Shown here: one piece after another, positions 50,662 to 58,683 of the stretch
Position numbering within the stretch: position 1 is the stretch's first letter
How the letters are laid out: every line of letters begins with the position of its first letter
Assembly (NCBI GenBank): GCA_945897915.1
Contig: CAMDGB010000007.1
Coordinates: 19,117 to 83,116, forward strand
DNA: 64,000 nt
DNA from: Chryseobacterium gleum
GTDB lineage: Bacteria; Bacteroidota; Bacteroidia; Flavobacteriales; Flavobacteriaceae
Reading direction: 5' to 3'
Translations under genes and position numbers: made by a program
The notes under the pieces: model-generated
Databases searched by the model: none
What the model was told of the DNA's origin: nothing
What the model saw: only the letters and a program-made list of their open reading frames with translations

Positions 50662-52123
50662 GTTTTTTAAAATACACACGCTCTCCTTAAGACGAAGAAT
50701 ATTTTTGTCAATGTTGTTTTTAACAACGATTTCAATGGTATTAATTACGGTTGTTTCCTTAATTCACTTCAGATACGAAGCCAAAGAATATCATGAAGAA
50801 CGATTGTCCCGAAAAGAAAACGCCATTAAAGAACATATAGAATACATTTTACAAACTTCAAAATTTCCGCTTACAACCAAAAACGTAAGAAATATATTTA
50901 GATATAGAATTCATGAATTATCAGACATTCATAGTCTAGAAATTAATTTTTTTGATTTAGATGGAAATTTACTATTATCTTCCAAATCTAATATTAAGAC
51001 TTTAAAGAAACCTAAAATTGATGCTGAAATTCTGAAAAACTTAAAAAATTCTTCAGAAAAACGAATTGTTATTACAAAAATTAAAGAAAATGAAACGTAT
51101 TTAAAGTCTTCATTTAGTTATATTAAAGATACCGATTTTAAAAACCTCGCCATTATTAATATTCCTTATGAAGAAAATAGTGATTTTTATAATCAAGAAG
51201 CGGAAAATTTCTTAACCCGTTACGCGCAAGTTTTCTTTATTATGTTCCTTATTTCTATTTTAATTTCTTACTTATTATCCAGCAATATTACCAAGTCTAT
51301 TTCTCAAATTTCAGAAAAACTGGGCATTACACAATTAAATGAACGCAACCAAAAACTAAAACTTCAACCGGGAAATCAAGAAATTAATGGGTTAATTTTA
51401 GCCTATAACAACATGGTGGATACTTTAGAAGAAAGCGCTCAAAAATTAGCCCAAAGTGAACGAGAACATGCTTGGCGCGAAATGGCAAAACAAGTGGCGC
51501 ATGAAATTAAAAATCCGCTAACCCCGATGCGATTAACCATTCAGAATTTTCAGAGAAAATTTGATCCTAACGACCCAAATAGCAGTCAAAAACTTGAAGA
51601 TTTTTCTGAAACACTTATTCAGCAAATAGATACAATGACCACTGTAGCAAGTGCGTTTTCAAATTTTGCCAATATGCCCACCCAACAAAATGAACGATTA
51701 AACATTGTTCAAGTTTGTAAAACGGCTTTAGAAATTTTTAATGAAGATTATGTTGGTTTTAAGACTACGGAAAATGAAATTTTTACTTCTTTTGACAGAA
51801 CACAATTGACAAGAATTGTAACTAATTTAGTCAAAAACGCCATTCAATCAATACCTGAAAACCAAGAAATAAAATCGGTTTTAGTTGAAATTATAAAAGA
51901 AAATGCTGGTTTTATTTTAAAGATTTCGGATAACGGAATTGGAATTTCAACTGAGAACGCAGGTTATATTTTCGAACCAAAATTTACCACTAAAAATTCA
52001 GGAATGGGATTGGGATTGGCTATTATTAAAAAAATTATTGAGAATTATAACGGAAGCATCACTTTTGAATCCGAGGAAAAAAAAGGAACTTTATTTACAG
52101 TAAAACTACCCATAAAAAACTAA
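50654..52123 (+). CDS. Sensor histidine kinase (HAMP, HisKA, HATPase), GTG start
   Basis: MAKQVAHEIKNPLTPMRLTIQNFQRKF H-box, NLVKNAIQSIPE N-box, GMGLGLAIIKKI; 8-nt overlap with previous CDS. Confidence 0.94.
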   Translation: MIKFFKIHTLSLRRRIFLSMLFLTTISMVLITVVSLIHFRYEAKEYHEERLSRKENAIKEHIEYILQTSKFPLTTKNVRNIFRYRIHELSDIHSLEINFFDLDGNLLLSSKSNIKTLKKPKIDAEILKNLKNSSEKRIVITKIKENETYLKSSFSYIKDTDFKNLAIINIPYEENSDFYNQEAENFLTRYAQVFFIMFLISILISYLLSSNITKSISQISEKLGITQLNERNQKLKLQPGNQEINGLILAYNNMVDTLEESAQKLAQSEREHAWREMAKQVAHEIKNPLTPMRLTIQNFQRKFDPNDPNSSQKLEDFSETLIQQIDTMTTVASAFSNFANMPTQQNERLNIVQVCKTALEIFNEDYVGFKTTENEIFTSFDRTQLTRIVTNLVKNAIQSIPENQEIKSVLVEIIKENAGFILKISDNGIGISTENAGYIFEPKFTTKNSGMGLGLAIIKKIIENYNGSITFESEEKKGTLFTVKLPIKN

Positions 52124-52126
52124 AAA

Positions 52127-52903
52127 ATGGAAAATATTTTAATTGAAAAACAAGACAATTTTGCTATTGTTACTATTAACAGGCCCACAAAATTAAACGC
52201 TTTAAACAAAGCCACAATTGAAGAATTACATACCGTGTTTAGTGATTTAAATACCGACGGCAGTACGAAAGTTATTATTTTAACTGGAAGTGGCGAAAAA
52301 GCATTTGTTGCTGGAGCAGATATTTCTGAATTTGCAGATTTTTCTGCAACTGAAGGTGCGCAATTGGCTGCAAAAGGTCAAGAATTATTATTTGATTTTG
52401 TGCAAAATTTACAAACACCTGTTATTGCAGCAGTAAACGGTTTTGCGCTAGGCGGCGGATTAGAACTAGCTATGAGTTGTCATTTCAGAATTGCCTCATC
52501 CAATGCAAAAATGGGATTACCTGAAGTCACTTTAGGCGTCATTCCAGGATATGGTGGTACTCAACGATTGACACAATTAATCGGAAAAGGAAGAGCAATG
52601 GAATTGATTATGACCGCCAACATGATTGATGCAGAAACTGCAAAATCTTACGGTTTAGTCAATCACGTGGTGCCGCAAGAGGAATTAATAGACTTAGCGA
52701 AAGCATTGTCTACAAAAATAAGTCAAAATTCAAGTGTGGCAATTGCAAAAGCAATTGAAGCAATAAATGCCAACTTTAAAGATGGTGTAAATGGATTTGA
52801 TGTTGAAATTAAAAACTTTGGTGCTTGTTTTGCCACAGCAGATTTTAAAGAAGGTACTGCCGCATTTTTAGAAAAAAGAAAAGCGGTTTTTGTAGGAAAA
52901 TAA
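52127..52903 (+). CDS. Enoyl-CoA hydratase/isomerase family protein
   Basis: AFVAGADISEF, NGFALGGGLELAMSCHFRIAS, LPEVTLGVIPGYGGTQRL. Confidence 0.96.
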   Translation: MENILIEKQDNFAIVTINRPTKLNALNKATIEELHTVFSDLNTDGSTKVIILTGSGEKAFVAGADISEFADFSATEGAQLAAKGQELLFDFVQNLQTPVIAAVNGFALGGGLELAMSCHFRIASSNAKMGLPEVTLGVIPGYGGTQRLTQLIGKGRAMELIMTANMIDAETAKSYGLVNHVVPQEELIDLAKALSTKISQNSSVAIAKAIEAINANFKDGVNGFDVEIKNFGACFATADFKEGTAAFLEKRKAVFVGK

Positions 52904-52927
52904 AACAAGTCTAAATTTAATCTAATA

Positions 52928-52957
52928 AAAAAATCCCGAGCAATGCTCGGGATTTTT
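52928..52957. terminator. Bidirectional rho-independent terminator
   Basis: AAATCCCGAGC-aat-GCTCGGGATTT between convergent genes. Confidence 0.93.
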
Positions 52958-52976
52958 AATTGTATAGAAAATTGAA

Positions 52977-53582
52977 TTATTTTTTCTTTTTTCCGCCTTT
53001 TTCTGCTTTTGCTGCCTCTTGAGCTGCTTTCATAGCAGCACGAGAAATTCTTACTTGACAAACAACTGTGTTGTCTGGGTGTAAAATTTTGTAAGCTGAG
53101 GCCGCTAATTTAGTAACATATAATTTGTTACCCATTTCTAATTCAGAAATGTCTGCAACGATAGAATCTGGCAAGTTAGCAGGTAAAGCTCTCACTTTTA
53201 ATTTACGTTGGTTTAAACGTAAAACCCCTCCTAATAAAACTCCTGGAGAAGTTCCAGTAATTTTAACAGGTACTTCCATTGTGATTTCTTTTGAAGCTTC
53301 TAATTGATAAAAATCAACGTGTAAAATTTTGTCAGAAACTGGGTGAAATTGAATATCTTGTAAGATACCATCAAATTTCTTTCCGCCTTCTAATTCAATT
53401 ACTACAGTGTGCGCTTCTGGAGTGTAAACTAAACTTTTAAATGCTCTTTCTTCAGCACTAAAATGTACTGGATTTTCCCCTCCGTAAATAACGCAAGGAA
53501 CCATTCCAGCATTACGTAAGGCTTTAGTAGCTACTTTGCCCACGCTTTCTCTTTGTGATCCTTTGATCGTAATTGATTTCAT
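52977..53582 (-). CDS. rplY: 50S ribosomal protein L25/general stress protein Ctc
   Basis: [42 protein letters not shown]. Confidence 0.96.
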   Translation of the reverse strand: MKSITIKGSQRESVGKVATKALRNAGMVPCVIYGGENPVHFSAEERAFKSLVYTPEAHTVVIELEGGKKFDGILQDIQFHPVSDKILHVDFYQLEASKEITMEVPVKITGTSPGVLLGGVLRLNQRKLKVRALPANLPDSIVADISELEMGNKLYVTKLAASAYKILHPDNTVVCQVRISRAAMKAAQEAAKAEKGGKKKK

Positions 53583-53657
53583 TTGAAATAAATTAAAATT
53601 AATAAAAAATAATTGGTTAGTAGTTTAAAGGAATGAACATCTTCAAACCGACTAACT

Positions 53658-54599
53658 TTACATTAAAAACTTCCCACTTATGGAAGTATTGTTTTGAACC
53701 ATTTGCATTACTTCTGCAAATAACGGCGCACAGCTCACTACTTTTATTTTCTTAGATTCTTTCTTTAACGGAATAGAATCTGTAACGATTAACTCTTCTA
53801 ATTTTGAGTTTTCAATTTTTTCGTACGCATCACCAGATAAAATGGCGTGTGTACAAATGGCTCTTACACTCAAAGCGCCTTTTTCAATCATCACATCAGC
53901 GGCTTTTGCTAATGTTCCACCAGTATCTATCATGTCATCTACTAAAATAACATGTCTGCCTCTTACTTCACCAATCAATTCCATCGTGTCAATTACATTG
54001 GCCACTTTTCTTTGCTTATAGCAAATAACCACATCCGATTTTAAAAATTTCGAATAGGCATACGCTCTTTTGGAGCCACCCATATCAGGTGATGCAATAG
54101 TTAAATTATCTAAACCTAAACTTCTTACATAAGGTAAAAAGATAGTTGATGCAAACAGGTGATCTACTGGTTTTTCAAAGAACCCTTGAATTTGATCTGC
54201 ATGTAAATCCATGGTCATAATTCGGGTAGCTCCTGCTGTTTCTAATAATTTTGCCACCAATTTTGCCCCAATCGGCACTCTTGGTTTATCTTTTCTGTCT
54301 TGTCTTGCCCATCCGAAGTATGGGATTACTGCTGTTATATGTCTGGCAGAGGCTCTTTTAGCCGCGTCTATCATTAATAGCAACTCCATTAAATTATCTG
54401 CACTTGGAAAAGTGGAACATACTAAAAATACCCGAAGTCCTCTAATCGATTCTTCAAAAGACGGTTGAAACTCACCATCACTGTATTTTGAGAACGTTAC
54501 TTTACCTAGCGGCACACCATATTTACTGGCGATTTCTTCTGCTAGATACACACTTTGAGAACACGCAAATATTTTTGCTTCAGGCTCTTTGTATGACAT
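53658..54599 (-). CDS. prs: Ribose-phosphate pyrophosphokinase
   Basis: AKIFACSQSVYLAEEIA, PRVPIGAKLVAKLLETAGATRIMTMDLHADQIQGFF, VDDMIDTGGTL. Confidence 0.97.
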   Translation of the reverse strand: MSYKEPEAKIFACSQSVYLAEEIASKYGVPLGKVTFSKYSDGEFQPSFEESIRGLRVFLVCSTFPSADNLMELLLMIDAAKRASARHITAVIPYFGWARQDRKDKPRVPIGAKLVAKLLETAGATRIMTMDLHADQIQGFFEKPVDHLFASTIFLPYVRSLGLDNLTIASPDMGGSKRAYAYSKFLKSDVVICYKQRKVANVIDTMELIGEVRGRHVILVDDMIDTGGTLAKAADVMIEKGALSVRAICTHAILSGDAYEKIENSKLEELIVTDSIPLKKESKKIKVVSCAPLFAEVMQMVQNNTSISGKFLM

Positions 54600-54724
54600 T
54601 TTAATTAGTTGTTTAGTAGTTAGTTAGTTGTTGTGTTGTGTAATTTGGGTGCAAAGTTAGTAATTAAATTGAACTCTGAAAGTAAAATTTTAAGTATTTT
54701 TATAATGAAATTAGAAACTTTAGT

Positions 54725-54732
54725 TATATTTG
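54725..54732 (+). promoter_or_regulatory. tRNA-Leu(CAA) promoter -7 element TATATTTG
   Basis: TATATTTGCACTC identical to the -7 region of the other tRNA-Leu in this window. Confidence 0.6.
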
Positions 54733-54785
54733 CACTCACTTTAAAAAGCCACAAAGTAATTATTCATTTATTTTTACTTTTCAAT

Positions 54786-54865
54786 GCCCGGATGGCGGAA
54801 TTGGTAGACGCGCACGACTCAAACTCGTGTTCCTTGGAGTGTGGGTTCGATTCCCACTCCGGGTA
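54786..54865 (+). tRNA. tRNA-Leu (anticodon CAA)
   Basis: GCCCGGA...TCCGGGT acceptor, CACGA-CTCAAAC-TCGTG anticodon arm, GGGTTCGATTCCC T-arm. Confidence 0.95.
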
Positions 54866-56462
54866 CTGTATGAGACTTATCAAGTTTTTCTTGATAAGTT
54901 TTTTTGTTTTCAAGCTCATAATTATCTGAAAAAGAACTAGTTAGTTCAAATAAAGGACTGGTTTTTGAGGTTAGATATTCTCTATTTTTTAATGAGTAGC
55001 GTAAACCTTCAGGAAACAACAATTTTTGAAATACCCTCTTTTGGTTATACTCCAAACTTTCATAGAATTTAGAGGGGTTTACAGCAATTTTTGCGAAATA
55101 TTTTATTCCTTTTTCGTGGTTAGATTTTTTTGTTGGCAAATTTTCAATTTCTGCTATTTTTTGATTGTATTGTTCTTTTAGTTTTTGATTTTGTCTTTCA
55201 AAAATATCTTTTGAAATTTCATTTATTGCAAATCGATATTCCATTAAATCCATTTTCTCTCTCAAATCATTTATTTCTGAAGTCAACATTCTTTTCTTAT
55301 CTACAGAATGGTCTTTTTCATGTTCCAATATTAATTTTAATTGTTCAATGAATAATTCTTTAAGATTGTCATTCAGTTTTAAATTGTCAATTATTTTTAA
55401 AAATGTTGCATTAACGCCATCATTATAAGAACTCGATTTTGTTTCTGCATTTGCTGTTTTATTACAACAATTGCATTTGTAATAAAATAAATTTTTCTTT
55501 TTGTTTTTATAAGAGGTCATTGTATTTTGACAGTCTCCACAAATTAAATATTTTGGAACCAATGGTGTTTCAATTTTTCCACTTAACTTTTCAATACCTA
55601 TTTTAGAAGTACTATTAATGATTTTTTGAAGTTTTTGATATTCTACTTTTGATATTAATGGTTCCCAACTTCCTTTAATATATTTTTCATCTAAAAGGGA
55701 ATTGCATATTCTTCCAGCATAAAATTCATTTTTCCACATATTTGTCATGGATTGATAAGCCATTCTGATTCCTTTTGCAGCTAACCATTCAATTATTTGT
55801 TTATCTGTGTATGATTCATAAATTTTTTTTCTAAAAGCTTGTTTAAAGATTAACCCTTCCTTATTTACTTTTATCTCTTGTTTGGCTTGAACAAATTCAT
55901 GCTTTTTTACTCTTGGTCCATAATGGTCATAACCTTTAGGTGTTCTTCCAAATAATTTACCATTATTTAATGCATTTATTAATCCTGGAATTATGGTATC
56001 TTGTCGATTAAAATTTTCTTTTTGCGCATAAAGTAGTTGTGTAGAAAACTCGTTTTCTGCTCGCTCATTAAAAGTATTATGCCCTGAGCTGACAGAATAT
56101 AAGAAAACATTGAATTCTATTCGAAGACTAACAAATAATTGAATATGTTCTGCGCCAGCTCTTCCAAATCGACTTGGAGACCAGATTAAAATTATCTTTG
56201 GTCTTTTAGAATAGTGGGTTTTCTTTAGCTTGTTAATTAGTTCTTTAAGCGTACTTTGAGTATTAATTTTTTTGGAACTTTCGTATTCTGCATCAAATTC
56301 TTCTGCAATATTTAGTCCGTTTTCATTTGCAAAGTTTTTTATTCTGTTAACTTGAGTTTCTATACTCCCATTGTTCATGAATTGCTCTTTGGTTGAAACT
56401 CTGGTATATGACCAAACAGTTGTTCCAAAAAAGTCTTTAAGTTGAAGGTTTTTAGTTTTCAT
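54819..56462 (-). CDS. Large serine recombinase (resolvase + recombinase + zinc-ribbon + coiled-coil); C-terminal end reads through tRNA-Leu
   Basis: WSYTRVSTKEQ catalytic Ser motif, LIWSPSRFGRAGAEHIQ, GRTPKGYDHYG, CGDCQ...CNCC zinc ribbon, LLFPEGLRYS; last residues VGIEPTLQGTRV are antisense tRNA-Leu. Confidence 0.93.
   Translation of the reverse strand: MKTKNLQLKDFFGTTVWSYTRVSTKEQFMNNGSIETQVNRIKNFANENGLNIAEEFDAEYESSKKINTQSTLKELINKLKKTHYSKRPKIILIWSPSRFGRAGAEHIQLFVSLRIEFNVFLYSVSSGHNTFNERAENEFSTQLLYAQKENFNRQDTIIPGLINALNNGKLFGRTPKGYDHYGPRVKKHEFVQAKQEIKVNKEGLIFKQAFRKKIYESYTDKQIIEWLAAKGIRMAYQSMTNMWKNEFYAGRICNSLLDEKYIKGSWEPLISKVEYQKLQKIINSTSKIGIEKLSGKIETPLVPKYLICGDCQNTMTSYKNKKKNLFYYKCNCCNKTANAETKSSSYNDGVNATFLKIIDNLKLNDNLKELFIEQLKLILEHEKDHSVDKKRMLTSEINDLREKMDLMEYRFAINEISKDIFERQNQKLKEQYNQKIAEIENLPTKKSNHEKGIKYFAKIAVNPSKFYESLEYNQKRVFQKLLFPEGLRYSLKNREYLTSKTSPLFELTSSFSDNYELENKKTYQEKLDKSHTVPGVGIEPTLQGTRV
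54875..54905 (+). terminator. Terminator after tRNA-Leu(CAA)
   Basis: ACTTATCAAG-ttttt-CTTGATAAGT followed by T-run; overlapped on the opposite strand by the recombinase ORF. Confidence 0.85.
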
Positions 56463-56616
56463 CTTTTATTTGTTCTAAAATTAATTTTGTAAATTCATAA
56501 AGTTGTAATGAAAGTTCATATAGAATTTCCTCGTCAACGTTTTTTAATATTTTTTTAATAACTTCTGGTTTCAGTAATTGACTATTACATATATTTTGAT
56601 TTGAATACTGGCCCAT
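56452..56616 (-). CDS. 54-aa hypothetical ORF overlapping the start of the serine recombinase (translationally coupled?)
   Basis: MGQYSNQNICNSQLLKPEVIKKILKNVDEEILYELSLQLYEFTKLILEQIKDEN*; stop overlaps ATG of recombinase (gATGAAAACTAAa); below the ORF track size cut-off. Confidence 0.6.
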   Translation of the reverse strand: MGQYSNQNICNSQLLKPEVIKKILKNVDEEILYELSLQLYEFTKLILEQIKDEN

Positions 56617-56678
56617 ATCTTGATAAAGATATAACGGGCTGATTCTTCAGGGACCGATTCGGTTTTACATTTGGCATA

Positions 56679-57533
56679 TTACTTTGATTTTATCGTTATT
56701 TTATAATTGCCTTGCGGTCTTGGCTCTATCATAATTTTAGAACCCAATGGTAATTTATTTGTAAGAAAAAACTTAGCTAACTCTTCGGGTTTTTTATGTT
56801 CTTCGGTAATTTTGATGATTTTTGGTGAATCACCTTGTTGAACTTCAATTTCTAAGAGTTTAGGTTTGTCAAAAAACAAGACTCTTCGAATTTGGTTTTC
56901 TATAGAAGATAAATACTCCAAATCTGTATTGCTCTTTCCAATTTCAATTCCAACCAATTTTGAAATTAGAGGTAAAAATGGAATTACTATCAAGGTTTCA
57001 CCAAAATACAAATTGTTCAAATCCGCGGTTAAACCAACATTGCTAAAATTAAAAGAATGTTCGCCTGTCTTAGAGCAATAAATCAATGAAACAACACTTC
57101 TATTTGAAATCAAACAACTTTTAAATGCATCTGTAAAAGGATTTATTTCTTTTCTGAAAATTGTATTCATTACGTGATCAGATTTTATTAACTCTTCAAT
57201 TGACTTTTTTTCAGATAAATCTAAATTTTCATAAATAAGTGCTTCTTTTAAAACTCCATCTGCATATTTTTTTTTAAATGGAACTACCCAAATGTTATTT
57301 GAAAGACTTTCTAATTTTTTAGTGCTTACACCTATATTTGATAATTCATTAATAATTAATATCCAAAGAGCCTCAGACATATTCATATATCCTTTTTTTT
57401 CTTTTACGAAAAAAGGCAATACGTTACAATTTCTCCAATAATTAAATTGTCTTGCAGATATGCTTAGATTTTCAGGTAAAAAGCAATCGTTTGAAATCAA
57501 TCGGCCTATTTTTATTCTCTCATTTTTGTTCAT
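56679..57533 (-). CDS. MerR-like DNA-binding protein with uncharacterised C-terminal region
   Basis: LSISARQFNYWRNCNVLPFFVKEKKGYMNMSEALWILIINELSNIGVSTKKLESL resembles MerR winged HTH. Confidence 0.7.
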   Translation of the reverse strand: MNKNERIKIGRLISNDCFLPENLSISARQFNYWRNCNVLPFFVKEKKGYMNMSEALWILIINELSNIGVSTKKLESLSNNIWVVPFKKKYADGVLKEALIYENLDLSEKKSIEELIKSDHVMNTIFRKEINPFTDAFKSCLISNRSVVSLIYCSKTGEHSFNFSNVGLTADLNNLYFGETLIVIPFLPLISKLVGIEIGKSNTDLEYLSSIENQIRRVLFFDKPKLLEIEVQQGDSPKIIKITEEHKKPEELAKFFLTNKLPLGSKIMIEPRPQGNYKITIKSK

Positions 57534-57603
57534 AAATCAAATTATTTTTTGTAATTTAAGTAAATAGAAGATAACCAGTTGGTAAATATATAAATTTTTT
57601 ATA

Positions 57604-57611
57604 TATATTTG
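57604..57611 (+). promoter_or_regulatory. Candidate -7 element TATATTTG of Zn-finger/membrane protein operon
   Basis: TATATTTG; upstream TTG at 57579-57581 with 22-nt spacer. Confidence 0.5.
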
Positions 57612-57633
57612 AAAAATTTTAAAGGATATTTTT

Positions 57634-58074
57634 ATGATAAAGAAAAATTTAATCAAGAAAAGGTTTTCAAATAGAACCTATCCACGAAAGTTATGTAAAA
57701 AACCCGAGTGTAACATGGAATTTGTTCCAACAGATAGTCGACAAGTATATTGTTCTTCTCAACATCGCATCGATAGCAACAATGATAAACGAAAAGTGAT
57801 TGATAAAATTGAAAGTGATTTCAACAAATTAGCAAGAAATAACAAAAGAATATTAATAAAAATATCAAAAAGTTTAACCTATCAAGTGACTGGAAAAGTA
57901 AATGCCTCGGTTTTAGAATATGAAGGTTATGACCATTCCGTATATCACCAAAGCATTAAAGACAATATAACAAAAAGGGAGGTAAAGTTTTGTTTTAATT
58001 ACGGCTTAACTTTAACAGAATCAGATCAACATTTCTTTAACATAATAATAGATAACAATGACAACATATCGTAA
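57634..58074 (+). CDS. Small protein with zinc-finger-like motif, hypothetical
   Basis: CKKPECNMEFVPTDSRQVYCSSQHR (C-x4-C-x13-C-x3-H arrangement), basic. Confidence 0.7.
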   Translation: MIKKNLIKKRFSNRTYPRKLCKKPECNMEFVPTDSRQVYCSSQHRIDSNNDKRKVIDKIESDFNKLARNNKRILIKISKSLTYQVTGKVNASVLEYEGYDHSVYHQSIKDNITKREVKFCFNYGLTLTESDQHFFNIIIDNNDNIS

Positions 58075-58432
58075 ATTAACATTAGCAGAAATTTATCCCT
58101 TGGCTCACCAGCAGGATTTATTAAAAAAACAATCAGAGCATTTTGTAAATAAAATTATCACCACTGGGAATTTTGAAAGCGGTTATGAAAACATGCCTAT
58201 AGACTTTCCTCAACCATCAAAAAGCATTCCTCTTATTATTGACACAAAACCGCCACAATATTTAATTACAACTTACCTAAAAAATAATTGGAAACCAATT
58301 TTATTTGCTGGAATAGTTGTTGCGGTTTCAGCTTCTATTTACTATAATTTAAAACGTAAAAAAGAGAAAAAATTAGAAGGAAACCAAACTCCAAAAACTC
58401 TTTATTACAATCTGCCCAAAAAATCAATGTAA
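58058..58432 (+). CDS. Hypothetical protein with one transmembrane helix
   Basis: WKPILFAGIVVAVSASIYYNLKRKKEKK; start overlaps previous CDS by 17 nt. Confidence 0.7.
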   Translation: MTTYRKLTLAEIYPLAHQQDLLKKQSEHFVNKIITTGNFESGYENMPIDFPQPSKSIPLIIDTKPPQYLITTYLKNNWKPILFAGIVVAVSASIYYNLKRKKEKKLEGNQTPKTLYYNLPKKSM

Positions 58433-58554
58433 GTCAATAGAAATCGATAAAAATCAATTTAAATAATTGTATTTATTTACAAATCAATACGTAACTATTT
58501 GTAATTTTTAATTGAAAATCGTCAATAAAAGTGTGCTGATTTAGTTTAAAACTT

Positions 58555-58605
58555 AAAGCGTATTTTAAAAATTATTAAATTTGAATTATTAACTAAATAC
58601 GCTTT
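58555..58605. repeat. Inverted repeat AAAGCGTATTT-N29-AAATACGCTTT
   Basis: Perfect 11-bp arms at 58555-58565 and 58595-58605. Confidence 0.8.
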
Positions 58606-58683
58606 TAGGAAAAAGTCTGCTTTAGTTTGAAGACACCTATAATAGTTAAATAATACTATTAAAAAAAAATATTAGACTATAAT

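Noticed and set aside
54633-54929. ORF containing MAELVDAHDSNSCSLECGFDSHSGYC
   Set aside because: Translation of tRNA-Leu(CAA) and its terminator; not a real protein.
54866-58683. Downstream duplicate of the tRNA-Leu 3' end as attR
   Set aside because: Scanned by eye for gttcgattcccactccgggta-type sequence and found none; the element's far boundary remains unknown.
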